A stretch of 64,000 nucleotides of DNA from assembly GCF_017254835.1 (NCBI RefSeq), contig NZ_JAFKCW010000004.1, positions 186,001-250,000 on the forward strand, written 5' to 3'. Below, piece after piece: positions 39,101-48,104 of the stretch. The first letter of the stretch is position 1, and each line of letters starts with the position of its first letter. This stretch comes from Algoriphagus aestuariicola. GTDB taxonomy: Bacteria; Bacteroidota; Bacteroidia; Cytophagales; Cyclobacteriaceae. The notes below the pieces were generated by a model. The model searched no databases. It was given only the letters and a program-made list of their open reading frames with translations, and was not told the DNA's origin. The translations under genes and the position numbers were made by a program.

Positions 39101-40215
39101 GCCAAACTTAAAACAGACTTGCCGCTGAGTCCGTTTTTTGGGTCTTGGGTAAATTTCCAATTTTCGAAAAGACTTTTCCGGGGATCCAAAACGCTAAGGC
39201 CTCCATTCACAGTCCCCGCCCACGTGAGGCCTGACTTGTCTTCCATCACGAAAGTAATCGCCTGGCTGCTCAAGTCCTTGTTTTCGGGGATAGGAACGAG
39301 CCGGTCAGCATTTGCCTCAAGGGAGTAGATACCCTTTCCGTCCGTGCCCACAATTATTTCACCATTTGTCCTCTTGGCCATATGGTAGATCAATTCAGGC
39401 CTTTCGCCATTTCCGGCTTCGACTTCCTCCAACTCCCTTGAGTCCAAATCATACCTGTAGATCCCTCTATGGTAAGTACTGAGGTAGACGGACCGTTCAC
39501 GCAATATCAGCTTGGTGACAGAGAGACCAGAGGTCTTTGCCTCTCCGAAAAAGGCCACGTACTCCCGTGACTTTTTGTCAAAACTCTTGATTCCTCCCTG
39601 TTTGTTTCTCAAGACCCAAGCTCCATACGCGACCAAAAGCCTTCCGTCCGAGGTCTCTGCAATATCCCTTACTTCAGCCATTCCCGCTGTGGGGAATTTC
39701 AAAAAAATCTGTGACTCCGGATCAAACAGAAATAGGTTTCCTGAACCATTCCCCACCCACAACGATCCGGATTTGTCCACTAAAATCCTGGAAACCAAGT
39801 TTCCTTTGGGATCGTCTCCCGATCCCAATTGGAAGTGGCGAAATTGGTCCTGATCACGGTTGAGCAGGTTCAAGCCCTCATTGGTTCCAACCCAGATATT
39901 CCCGGATCTGTCCTCGGCTATGTCCCAAACCTCACTACCGATCAATGAAGTAGGATCCTCGGGGTTATGGGTGAAATTCCTGAAAACTACTCCGTCAAAT
40001 TTGCCGACTCCCTCTTTGGTACCTATCCAGATGAAGCCCTTCGAATCCTGAAAAACACAGGTAACATAGTTGTTTAGCAAACCCTGCTCAATTGCGATTT
40101 TTTCTACGGCTGTTTGGCCAGAGGCCCTGAAAGCGACCGAGACAACCAATAGAATAATATACAGGGGGATAGTTACAAACCGGCGTTGGAAGCGCCGAAT
40201 ATTTTGGGTTTTCAA
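36169..40215 (-). CDS. Hybrid two-component system regulator (HTCS)
   Basis: A 1348-residue one-protein sensor and regulator. After a signal peptide (about residues 1-33) come two-component propeller repeats of the type GNIWVGTNEGLNLL to about residue 690, a Y_Y_Y domain (about 730-790), one transmembrane helix near 800, a HisKA domain with phospho-His about 853 (ISHEFRTPLS), an HATPase domain (NLLSNAFKF, GTGIGLSIARTYV), a receiver with phospho-Asp about 1148 (VTDIMMPEMDG) and a C-terminal AraC-type helix-turn-helix. HTCS proteins sense a sugar in the periplasm and activate the neighbouring uptake locus. It starts with TTG and is divergent from the SusCD pair, which it most likely controls. 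Confidence 0.92.
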   Translation of the reverse strand: MKTQNIRRFQRRFVTIPLYIILLVVSVAFRASGQTAVEKIAIEQGLLNNYVTCVFQDSKGFIWIGTKEGVGKFDGVVFRNFTHNPEDPTSLIGSEVWDIAEDRSGNIWVGTNEGLNLLNRDQDQFRHFQLGSGDDPKGNLVSRILVDKSGSLWVGNGSGNLFLFDPESQIFLKFPTAGMAEVRDIAETSDGRLLVAYGAWVLRNKQGGIKSFDKKSREYVAFFGEAKTSGLSVTKLILRERSVYLSTYHRGIYRYDLDSRELEEVEAGNGERPELIYHMAKRTNGEIIVGTDGKGIYSLEANADRLVPIPENKDLSSQAITFVMEDKSGLTWAGTVNGGLSVLDPRKSLFENWKFTQDPKNGLSGKSVLSLAASSKGGVWIGLDHGGLNYYDPQGDKFEYFDKHGNKPADNVVNGIFEAQNGNLWLGYYQQGLGEYKTKNDVFKNYSNNEWLYQDGYVKAFFEDQEGTIWVATRNQGLIYQNFKTGARGKYKHDPSEQASLPHNHVTQIIPKDSSHLWIATFNGFSLLDKKTGQMTNYTHSPTDRNSLVGSRVYSLCKDRQGNLWIATDKGLDFFDVETERFTHYNVSHGLPSNTIKGVIFDGNQDLWISSNRGISRLSKASMEIVNYSYEDGINGIEFNENSLAIDRNGKLYFGGVYGVTAFHPDSLKTNSYSPPVYITDIYLHNRPLKSYQKDGLLSRPAIETEELELKHFQSDISFDFTALNYTSAEKNSYAYYMEGYDDDWNYVGNVRSARYTNLAPGDYTFYVKASNNDGVWNDVPAKISMRILSPWWKTWWAYALYFLAIVLSIFGVSRASLNRLKLLNDLKLERMEKQNQENLYRLKLDLFTTISHEFRTPLSLIIGPIENLIENYRLDKDGNHYLRIVHQSAARLKKLADQLLDFRKSEDGTISLIPSKVDIVSFLSKRIKQFEYLAKDNDIEICSLFETSYQEMCFDEDKMDIVIYNLLSNAFKFTKPGGKVSIGLKVLTDSNSIEIQVKDNGIGITEEDQKRIFDAYYQSNHNKPGTGIGLSIARTYVRLHGGEVSLKSKPGLGSIFYVTIPMASSEELVSNQALRMAQPKKVLKYYDRGEVQFSSSKDKVLIVEDDPQMQTFLEQSLEKYFQVKTANNGVEGKLIADTWQPNLIVTDIMMPEMDGLSLCRLLKQNFSTSHIPIILLSAKTNESTLQDGYELGADDYILKPFSPKVLRTRIRTIISDRERLKRLFSEPRDEAQPVFGLTELDSSFLDTANQIIENNLSNPEFDVNSLVKELGMSRSQVFRKIKGITGQSPHQFLQTSKLNKAAKLLTRSGLNVSEVAYELGFGSVRNFRIAFKKQFDTSPTEYVRNSK

Positions 40216-40449
40216 GTCTTAGGGAAGTTAGCGTTTGAATATACGAAAGCTATCCAAAACAGAAGCCCCAAGCTTTCATTGATAGAGAACTGAGTTTGGC
40301 TTTATCCTTCCGGAAATCAAAAAAAGGCGGCTAAAACAGCTGTTTTAGCCATGGCTGACACATTTCAGCCCCCATTTTGGCCAGAAATTTCCCCCGGAAG
40401 CCTCCCTTCCCGATTGAAATTGGCTTCACAATTCAGGTCTCTTTTCCCC
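40216..40449. promoter_or_regulatory. HTCS/SusC intergenic control region with an 11+11 perfect palindrome
   Basis: The region separates the divergent HTCS and SusCD genes. At 40329-40350 is a perfect palindrome with arms GGCTAAAACAG and CTGTTTTAGCC and no spacer. It could be an operator for the HTCS AraC domain. It also resembles the stem ends of the variable-stem repeat (AAACAG...CTGTTTTAG), so it may be a collapsed copy of that repeat. Confidence 0.45.
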
Positions 40450-40557
40450 ATGATGAACAAAAAGTCCAAGAGGAAATATATCCAATGGCTTTCTCTTGAA
40501 ATCATTTGTGCACTGGTCATTTTGGCGGTCACACTCTTCCTTATTGCTATCAATTAA
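40450..40557 (+). CDS. Possible 35-residue membrane peptide
   Basis: From the ATG at 40450: MMNKKSKRKYIQWLSLE followed by one hydrophobic helix (IICALVILAVTLFLIAI). The basic N-terminus and single helix look like a real small membrane protein. It lies 61 bases before the SusC gene on the same strand. There is no homology evidence; it could equally be chance. Confidence 0.35.
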   Translation: MMNKKSKRKYIQWLSLEIICALVILAVTLFLIAIN

Positions 40558-40618
40558 AATGAACATCTCTTAATGCCCAGAAAAACAATTCCACTTCTAA
40601 CCCAATAAATCCAAAAAA

Positions 40619-43600
40619 ATGAACCACCCGCACAGCTTGATCAATCAGCATTTCTGGAGGAATATGCTGGGATTAATTTTACTAGTGTTATTAACCCCTA
40701 TCGCGATGGCTCAGTCGCCGATACGGGGAAAGGTAACGGCCGATGATGGACAGGGCTTGCCAGGAGTCAACGTGCTAGTCAAGGGAACGGGCCAAGGAAC
40801 CGTGACCGACTTGGGCGGCAATTACCAAGTAAGCGCCAAGGAAAGCGATATTTTGGTATTCAGCTTCATCGGCTTTCAGACTCTTGAGATAGCGGTAAAA
40901 AACCAGACCGAAATCAATATACTCCTCAAATCAGACGAGCAAAGCCTCAACGAGGTAGTCGTCACCGCGCTGGGAATCGAGCGGGAAAAAGAGGCCCTAG
41001 GCTATTCCGTTTCCGAACTGAAAGGCGATGGATTTACCCAAGCGAGGGAAATCAACGTCGCCAACGGCCTGGCGGGGAAAGTTGCCGGAGTAAACGTAAG
41101 CAACATATCATCCGGACCAGCCGGTTCTTCACGCGTGGTGATCAGGGGAGCGACCTCGCTTACGCAAAACAACCAGCCGCTCTATGTGATCGACGGGATC
41201 CCCATGGACAACAGCAACCTGGGCTCGGCAGGAATGTGGGGAGGCCGGGACCAAGGGGATGGAATCAGTAACATCAATCCAGACGACATCGAAACCATGA
41301 CCGTACTCAAAGGCAACACTGCTGCCGCGCTATATGGCTCCCGGGCTTCCAATGGCGTCATCTTGATTACTACCAAAAGCGGCTCAAGCAAGGAAGGGCT
41401 GCGACTGGAGGTCAATTCCAACTTCGTCGTTGACAAAGCAATCAACCGGCTTGATACCCAAACTGAGTACGGTCACGGTTTGAACGGGAAGAAACCGACC
41501 ACTTTAGCCGAAGCATTGGCCGGAGGGGATACCGCCTGGGGAGCAAAACTCGACGGAACTCCCGTTATCCAATTTGATGGGGTGGAAAGACCCTACTCCT
41601 ACACTGGCGACAATTTTGCCAGATTTTACGAGGTGGGGCATACATTTACCAACACCATAGCCCTCACGGGAGGCACTGAGAAAATGGGCTTTCGATTTTC
41701 AGCCTCCGACCTCAGCAACAAGAGCATTGTGCCTAATTCTGGGATGGATCGAAACAACTTCACGCTGAATGCTCAAGGAAAAGTGAACGAAAAACTCACC
41801 TTTCAAGCGAGTGGAAGCTATATCTATCAGAACGTCCTCAATCCACCGGCACAAGGAGATTTGGTAAGCAATGTCAACTATACGGTATGGAGCTTGGCCC
41901 CTTCGATCAATGTCTTGGACCTGAAGGGCGACCCAAATCGCCTGGGAGCACGACCCGACAACGGGGCTGAATTTATGCCCGCCCAGACAGTCTATTTCGA
42001 AAATCCCTACTTCAGCGCCTATCAAAAAAGAAACGCAAGCGAGCGCACCCGGGTGCTGGGTAACATCAGTCTGACCTATGATTTCACCGATTGGCTGTTT
42101 CTGAGCGCGCGTACCGGCATCGACCAATGGAATAGGAGCTATGAAAATATGCACCCCTATGGAAGTGCCCAAGCACCACTGGGTTATATCGAGCAATCCC
42201 AGACCAAACACCATGAGATCAACAGTGATATCATGCTGGGTTCCAACTATTCCTTCAAAAATGGCTTGGCGTACAACCTGATGGTTGGTGCGTCCAAAAT
42301 GGTGCAGGAGCGTTACAGCAATAGCACCAACGGGTACGACTTTGCAATCCCTTTCTTCAACAGCTTCTCCAACACCATCCGGAGAACCGGCTCGGTAGAT
42401 CAATATTCGAAGGGAATCAACTCGGTATACGGATTGGCGGAAGTCTCCTACAACGCGGTCTTGTTTTTGACCCTGACCGGACGACAAGATTGGTTTAGCA
42501 CACTCAATGGCAGGGGGATTTTCTACCCTTCGGTCAGCACCAGCGCAGTGTTGTCTGAGCTGGTGGACATGCCTGACTTCCTAAACTACCTAAAGCTGCG
42601 CGCTGCCTGGGCTCAGGTCGGTGGTGACACGTCCCCTTATGTCCTTAACCAAACCTATTCGCTGGGCCAGCCCCACAACGGGGTTCCTCAAGGGGGCATA
42701 ACGCAAAACTTCGTGGCGAATTCCGAATTGAAACCCCTACTGGCCACAGAAGTAGAGCTGGGCTTTGAGGCCCAATTCTTCAACAACAGAATGGGAATAG
42801 ATTTCACGGTCTACCAAAGAATCACCGAAGACGACATCCTACCTGCCACGATCTCAAGGACATCGGGATATCTCTCGGCGCAAGTCAACGTGGGCGAAGT
42901 GAGCAACAAAGGAATAGAGCTCCTGATCAACGGTACACCTATAGCCAAACCGAACTTCACTTGGAATGCCTCCTTAAATTTGGGCTACAACAAAAGCGAA
43001 GTGCTTAGCCTGATCAATCCGGAAGTCCACGACGAATGGCTGCAGTTGGACCAAAACAGAGCCCAAACCGCCTATATCCACAATATCGAAGGGCTCCCAT
43101 ACGGCCAGGTGACAGGCTACCAATACCTCAGGGATGCCTCAGGAAATATCACGCACAATGCCTCGGGACTGCCGTTGCGTGACGACGAGTCAGGATTGGT
43201 CGCATTTGGATCAGGTGTCCACCCCTTGACTGGAGGTATTACCAACAGCTTCACCATCAAAAAATTCGACATCGGATTTTTGGTTGACTACAAAATGGGA
43301 GCGGTGATATTCAGCGGAACCAATTCCTGGCTTTACAGAAGAGGGATGCACAAAAACACGTTGGTAGGAAGGGAAAATGGCATCGGTGACATCCCTGCAA
43401 GCAACATATCAGCCTACTACAACGAGATAAGAAACAAAATCGCAGAGGAGTTCATCTACGACGCCGACTTCGTGAAGCTCAGGGAAGTGACCATCGGCTA
43501 CCAGCTGCCAAGCCACCTGCTCAACAAACTGAAAATCAGAAGCGGAAAGGTGTCGCTCGTGGGAAGAAACTTGCTTTTGCTCCACTCCAAAGTCGAAAAC

Positions 43601-43705
43601 ATCGATCCCGAGTCCACTTACAACGAAGGAAATGCCCAAGGGATGGACTTCTTCCAGCTTCCGCAAACCCGAAGCTATGGTGTAAACCTCAACCTGTCCT
43701 TTTAA
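40619..43705 (+). CDS. SusC/RagA-family TonB-linked outer-membrane transporter
   Basis: A 1028-residue SusC-type transporter. A signal peptide (to about residue 32) is followed by a CarboxypepD_reg-like domain (GLPGVNVLVKGTGQGTVTDLGGNYQV, about 40-115), the TonB-box region LNEVVVTALGIEREKEALGYSVSEL (family signature, about 118-145), a plug domain (IRGATSLTQNNQPLYVIDGIP, LKGNTAAALYGSRASNGVILITTK) and a large beta-barrel ending in YGVNLNLSF. With SusD it imports an oligosaccharide or peptide. No glycoside hydrolase or peptidase gene is seen next to it, so the nutrient is not predictable. Confidence 0.95.
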   Translation: MNHPHSLINQHFWRNMLGLILLVLLTPIAMAQSPIRGKVTADDGQGLPGVNVLVKGTGQGTVTDLGGNYQVSAKESDILVFSFIGFQTLEIAVKNQTEINILLKSDEQSLNEVVVTALGIEREKEALGYSVSELKGDGFTQAREINVANGLAGKVAGVNVSNISSGPAGSSRVVIRGATSLTQNNQPLYVIDGIPMDNSNLGSAGMWGGRDQGDGISNINPDDIETMTVLKGNTAAALYGSRASNGVILITTKSGSSKEGLRLEVNSNFVVDKAINRLDTQTEYGHGLNGKKPTTLAEALAGGDTAWGAKLDGTPVIQFDGVERPYSYTGDNFARFYEVGHTFTNTIALTGGTEKMGFRFSASDLSNKSIVPNSGMDRNNFTLNAQGKVNEKLTFQASGSYIYQNVLNPPAQGDLVSNVNYTVWSLAPSINVLDLKGDPNRLGARPDNGAEFMPAQTVYFENPYFSAYQKRNASERTRVLGNISLTYDFTDWLFLSARTGIDQWNRSYENMHPYGSAQAPLGYIEQSQTKHHEINSDIMLGSNYSFKNGLAYNLMVGASKMVQERYSNSTNGYDFAIPFFNSFSNTIRRTGSVDQYSKGINSVYGLAEVSYNAVLFLTLTGRQDWFSTLNGRGIFYPSVSTSAVLSELVDMPDFLNYLKLRAAWAQVGGDTSPYVLNQTYSLGQPHNGVPQGGITQNFVANSELKPLLATEVELGFEAQFFNNRMGIDFTVYQRITEDDILPATISRTSGYLSAQVNVGEVSNKGIELLINGTPIAKPNFTWNASLNLGYNKSEVLSLINPEVHDEWLQLDQNRAQTAYIHNIEGLPYGQVTGYQYLRDASGNITHNASGLPLRDDESGLVAFGSGVHPLTGGITNSFTIKKFDIGFLVDYKMGAVIFSGTNSWLYRRGMHKNTLVGRENGIGDIPASNISAYYNEIRNKIAEEFIYDADFVKLREVTIGYQLPSHLLNKLKIRSGKVSLVGRNLLLLHSKVENIDPESTYNEGNAQGMDFFQLPQTRSYGVNLNLSF

Positions 43706-43731
43706 GCTTTAGAACCCGAAATCACAAAAAA

Positions 43732-45228
43732 ATGAAACTAAGCAATAAATACATCAGTAAACTGGCAGCCCCAGCTTTTGCGTTGTTTTTCAGCATAGGA
43801 TGCGTAGAGGATCTCAAAGAACTGAACAACAATCCAAACGCAATCAACGACCTGGCCTATGGCATTCAGCTCACCAATATGCAGCTCAGCTTTACCGGGG
43901 GAGCCCATGAGATCTTTAGAACATCACTGGGGTATTGTTTTTCATCCATCCAGCAAATGGCAGACCTGGAAAGCCCCGTTTCCGGAGTATTCCTTCCGGG
44001 TGACAAGTACCTAAACGACCCGCTGTTTGCAGCTGCATTTTTCGAAGAGGCCTACATCAATGAATACCGAAACATCGCCGACTATGTCAATCGGACTGCT
44101 TCCGACCCGGCTGCGGTAAACTTTCACGCCATTGGTAGGATCTGGAAGGTCATGTCAGCCCATCGGCTGACTGACATCTATGGAGATGTGCCTTACTTTG
44201 AAGCAGGCATGGGATACATCAGCAATCAATGGTTTCCTAGCTATGATTCCCAAGAGGAAATCTATATGGACATGTTCAAAGAACTGGATGCAGCGGTCAA
44301 CTCCTTTGATTCCGCTCTCGGTGGTCCTGGCAACAATGATATCCTATATGCTGGAAACCTCGAACAATGGAAAAAATTCGGCTACTCCCTGATGCTTAGA
44401 CTGGCACTGAGAATCTCCAAAGCAAATCCAAGCGAGGCCGAAAGTTGGGCGAAAAAGGCCATCAACGGTGGAGTGATGACCAGCAATGAAGACTTGGCAA
44501 GAGTCACCCATCAAGTTGGAGGCCACCGAAACCCGTTCAATGCAGGCTTCAATACCCGGGACAGGATCCGATTGTCCGCCACTTTCGTCAACTGGCTCAA
44601 AGACCATGGAGACCCTCGGCTGGACATCATCAGCTGGGTACAAAACGGGGGACCTCATCAGGGGCTACCCAATGGTTACGACAACACCACGATCCAAGGC
44701 TATCCGGGCGGTAGCGACATCAATGCCTACTCCAACATCAACCCGGCACTGCGACAATGGGATTCACCTTCACTCCATCTGACCTACGCGGAGGTGGAAC
44801 TGATGCTCGCAGAGGCCGCGCTAAAAGGATGGCATAGCGGCAGTCCAAAAGAGCATTACGAAAAAGGAGTTACCGCCGCTATGAGACAATGGGCTATTTT
44901 CGGGGTCGAAGTCCCATCGTTTGGGGAAATCGAAACCTATCTGAAAGAAAACCCCTTTAGTGCTGAGAAAGGTATGGAACTAATAGGTGAGCAATATTGG
45001 GCGGCAACCTTTCTCGTCAATTGGGAAGGTTACGCCAAATGGAGACAGACCGGCTTCCCAAAACTGACTCCAGTAAACTATCCAGGAAATGCCACCAACG
45101 GACAAATCCCCAGAAGAATGACCTATTCCCGAGAAGAATACAGCACCAACCTCCAGAATGTCAGCCAAGCGGTATCCCGTCAGGGCTCAGACGACTTCAC
45201 CACCCGAGTCTGGTGGGACAAGGAGTAG
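43732..45228 (+). CDS. SusD/RagB-family surface lipoprotein (SusD-like_2)
   Basis: A 498-residue lipoprotein. The signal sequence ends at the lipobox SIGC (Cys about residue 24). ELNNNPNAINDLAYG and later tetratricopeptide-like helices (HLTYAEVELMLAEAALKGW) identify the SusD-like fold. It caps the SusC barrel and captures the nutrient on the cell surface. It lies 26 bases behind the SusC gene and shares its transcript. Confidence 0.93.
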   Translation: MKLSNKYISKLAAPAFALFFSIGCVEDLKELNNNPNAINDLAYGIQLTNMQLSFTGGAHEIFRTSLGYCFSSIQQMADLESPVSGVFLPGDKYLNDPLFAAAFFEEAYINEYRNIADYVNRTASDPAAVNFHAIGRIWKVMSAHRLTDIYGDVPYFEAGMGYISNQWFPSYDSQEEIYMDMFKELDAAVNSFDSALGGPGNNDILYAGNLEQWKKFGYSLMLRLALRISKANPSEAESWAKKAINGGVMTSNEDLARVTHQVGGHRNPFNAGFNTRDRIRLSATFVNWLKDHGDPRLDIISWVQNGGPHQGLPNGYDNTTIQGYPGGSDINAYSNINPALRQWDSPSLHLTYAEVELMLAEAALKGWHSGSPKEHYEKGVTAAMRQWAIFGVEVPSFGEIETYLKENPFSAEKGMELIGEQYWAATFLVNWEGYAKWRQTGFPKLTPVNYPGNATNGQIPRRMTYSREEYSTNLQNVSQAVSRQGSDDFTTRVWWDKE

Positions 45229-45237
45229 ATTCCCGAT

Positions 45238-45269
45238 GGCCTTCCAATTGGAGGGCCTTTTTTTTTATT
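45238..45269 (+). terminator. Terminator of the SusCD operon
   Basis: GGCCTTCCAA pairs with TTGGAGGGCC (mostly canonical, one G-U pair), followed by nine T, ten bases after the SusD stop. Confidence 0.8.
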
Positions 45270-47410
45270 CAAATCAAGTTTTATCTATCCCAGCGCAGCC
45301 GGACACCGCCGGAATTCCTCCCATTTTTTAACGCTCCACTTTAAACTTTATACAACCGCGCCACTACCTGTTTTGTGTATCGCTGCGAGTCGTCTCAGCG
45401 TTCACAACCTACCCACCGCCGGAGGAAGCGGGCCGGCTTTCGGCCTTGTGCGGTTAGGACCGAGCGTTAAAGATTAACCCGGTGGATTAATCTAGCGAGA
45501 GCCTGTCCCGATCGCGCAGCGTATCGGCAGGCCAGTTTGCAGGGCGGGCCCTGTCTTGATTTTTTACCTGCCCGCCGTGGAGGGGTTCTTTTTCATCAAA
45601 GCCTGTCCCGATTATTTCGGGAGAAAAAGAACCTAAAGAAATCAACGATGAAGGTTCCAGAGCGCCTGCCCCAACGGTTTTTACTTCTACCTGCATTCAA
45701 ATTCTCCGCGGCATTTTCCGTCTGCTTCCCAATTCCACATTCCTCTCCACCGGTCAGTGCCTGCCTCGCCGCTAGGCTGGTCCCCACGGACCATCGAACC
45801 ATTTGGCGTCACCGCTCCGTCCTCCGGCATTGAGTTCGCTGCCGCTGCCATGTTTCCTGCGCCGGAGGTCAATGGTATTTTTGTCTTTTTTACCGTGGGT
45901 TACAGCCTTCGTACCTCAGGCCTCACCCACGGCTATTCATGGTTGGACCCCTTTGGGGTCAGACTCCAAGCCCCAGGCCTTTGGCGGACACAAATCCCAC
46001 TTCGGATAGGCGCGTTCGGGGGACAAACCGTTAGGAAACAGCCCGGTGGGCTGTTTTAGGTTTGGGCCAGACTGTAGGGTTGGCAAAGTTACTCCGGCGT
46101 CTGGCCTAGTGCGGTAGGAGCTTTGCCACGTCTTGACCTTTTGGTTCCACCCCTGCGTCCCGGCTCCTCGCTAAAAATACCCACCGGGTATTTTTTTAAC
46201 GCTCGGCCCTGGGTCAAGCCAAAAGGACATGAAAGAAAACAACCGTCGAGGTTCCTGAGGCTTCACCAAAGCTCTGTTGCTTGAATGCTGGATTGTTTAC
46301 CAAATCAACCGCCTTTTCCAATCCATATCCCTGTGCTGAGGTTGAAACTTCTAATCCATTTTACCTAGTGTTAAAACCCCACGCTACGGTATCGGCCGTA
46401 CCTACGGCACGCATTCACCTATTCTGGGTCCTGACTTCGGATCCCGGCCTTTGGCGGACACAAATCCTCCTCGCACGGCCTGTGCCTGCCTCGCCGCTAG
46501 GCGGGTTCCCACGGACCACTGAACCATTTGGCGTCACCGCTCCGCCCTCCGGTATTTTTTCTTCTGCTATCACAATGCTTCCTGCGTCGGAGGTCAATGG
46601 TATTTTTGTCTTTTTTACCGTGGGTTACAGCCTTCGTACCTCAGGCCTCACCCACGGCTATTCATGGTTGGACCCCTTTGGGGTCAGACTCCAAGCCCCA
46701 GGCCTTTGGCGGACACAAATCCCACTTCGGATAGGCGCGCGGGCCGACGTGGACCTGTCCGCCGCAGGAGGAAGCGGGCCGGCGTTCGGCCGAGTGCGGT
46801 TAGGACTGAGCGTGTAGGATTAGCCCAGTGGGCTAATCTAGCGAAGGGCCAGCTTGCAGGGCGGGCCACGTCTTGATCGTTCTTTTTCATCAAAGCCTGT
46901 CCCGATTATTTCGGGAGAAAAAGAACATAAAGAAATCAACGATGGAGGTTCCAGAGCGCCTGCCCCAACGGTTTTTACTTCTCCCCCACGGCCTGTGCCT
47001 GCCTCGCCGCTAGGCGGGTCCCAGCGGACTACTGAACCATTTGGCGTCACAGCTCCGTCCTCCGACATTGAGTTCGCTGCCGCTGCCATGTTTCCTGCGC
47101 CGGAGGCAATGGATTATTTCTCTTTTATGCCAGGGGTTCCGCTGCGCTGCACTCCTGCCCGCCCGCCGTGGCGGGGCTACAAAGATTCCGCTCCTACGGA
47201 GCTGTTTCCAGTTGTCCTGCTTCACCAGACCCCGAAGGGGTCAAACTTCTCAATAACCACGGGTGAAACCCGTGGCAATTCCCAAGGAAACTAAATCCCG
47301 ACCCCGTAGGGAGTCGAACTGCTTCCCGCTGTCCTGCTTCTCCAACGATACCTATCGATGCCGGACTCGATCAAATAGAACATCCAGTGGCGTCTGGTTG
47401 GGAAAATGAC
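45270..47410. repeat. GC-rich mosaic repeat block 2
   Basis: 2.1 kb without a credible gene, built from the same modules as block 1 and in the same orientation. The GTGCCTGCCTCGCC landmark lies at 45757, 46483 and 46996. Variable-stem elements are at 45473-45537 (AGATTAA/TTAATCT stem, with a CCCGAT module at 45500-45529), 46028-46074 (AAACAGCCC/GGGCTGTTT), 46148-46209 (minus strand) and 46808-46862 (GATTAGCCC/GGGCTAATC, uninterrupted). Two copies of GTTCTTTTTCATCAA...AAAAAGAAC (45585 and 46879) are each split by a CCCGAT module. The end (47240-47310) carries a CCACGGGT/ACCCGTGG hairpin. Confidence 0.85.
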
Positions 47411-48043
47411 TCACGATACACGGTCTCTCTTGATCTTGAGAAACTGTCTGATCAACGGGATGGAGGTGACCACGATCAGCGAAACGACGATCCATTCCAG
47501 ATAGTGGATCAGGTCAGGAAAGATGATCTTTAGGAAATACCCCGCCAAGACCAGGCTGGATGTCCAAACCAAGGCACCAATGAAGTTGTACACCATAAAA
47601 ACCCGAAAATCGGACCTGATCAAACCCAGACAAAGCGGCAAGAAAGTCCGGATGACTGGGATAAACCGACCGATGACAATCGCTCCATGTTGCCGCTTTT
47701 CAAAATAGGACGAGGCCATATTGAGATAGCTAGCTTTGAAAAAAAAGGAATCCTGCCGGGAAAGCAGCCATTTGCCCAGCTTAAATCCCACATAGTACGA
47801 TACAGCGTATCCTACGAATGCCGCTATCGCAAGAGCGAGTACCAGCAGGTGAATGCTTACATCCAAGATCGGCAATCCACAAAGCATTCCTGCCAAAAAC
47901 AACAGCGAATCCCCAGGCAGAAAGAATCCAAAGAACACCCCATTTTCGGTAAATATTACCGCCAATAGAAGGATAAGTCCACCCCGACGGATAATCAGCT
48001 CTGGACTCAACAACTCTAAGATGGACTGGATAAATTCAATCAT
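47411..48043 (-). CDS. DedA-family membrane protein
   Basis: About 210 residues from the ATG at 48043 (MIEFIQSILELLSPELI). Typical DedA/SNARE-associated features are ENGVFFGFFLPGDSLLFLAGMLCG near residue 30-55 and the arginine-containing FFKASYLNMASSYFEKRQHGAIVIGRFIPVIRTFLPLCLG around 115-150. DedA proteins have been implicated in undecaprenyl-phosphate recycling and phospholipid flipping; the exact role of this one is unknown. It lies 61 bases downstream of the symporter gene on the same strand, so the two may form an operon. Confidence 0.9.
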   Translation of the reverse strand: MIEFIQSILELLSPELIIRRGGLILLLAVIFTENGVFFGFFLPGDSLLFLAGMLCGLPILDVSIHLLVLALAIAAFVGYAVSYYVGFKLGKWLLSRQDSFFFKASYLNMASSYFEKRQHGAIVIGRFIPVIRTFLPLCLGLIRSDFRVFMVYNFIGALVWTSSLVLAGYFLKIIFPDLIHYLEWIVVSLIVVTSIPLIRQFLKIKRDRVS

Positions 48044-48104
48044 AGTTTTGTGATTAGGATCTCTCAACCCGCTGCGGAATCCGACTAGAGGGTCGGGACA
48101 GCCT

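Noticed and set aside
45487-47294. ORFs up to 178 residues in repeat block 2
   Set aside because: They are the same repeat shadows as in block 1, with identical peptides in both blocks.
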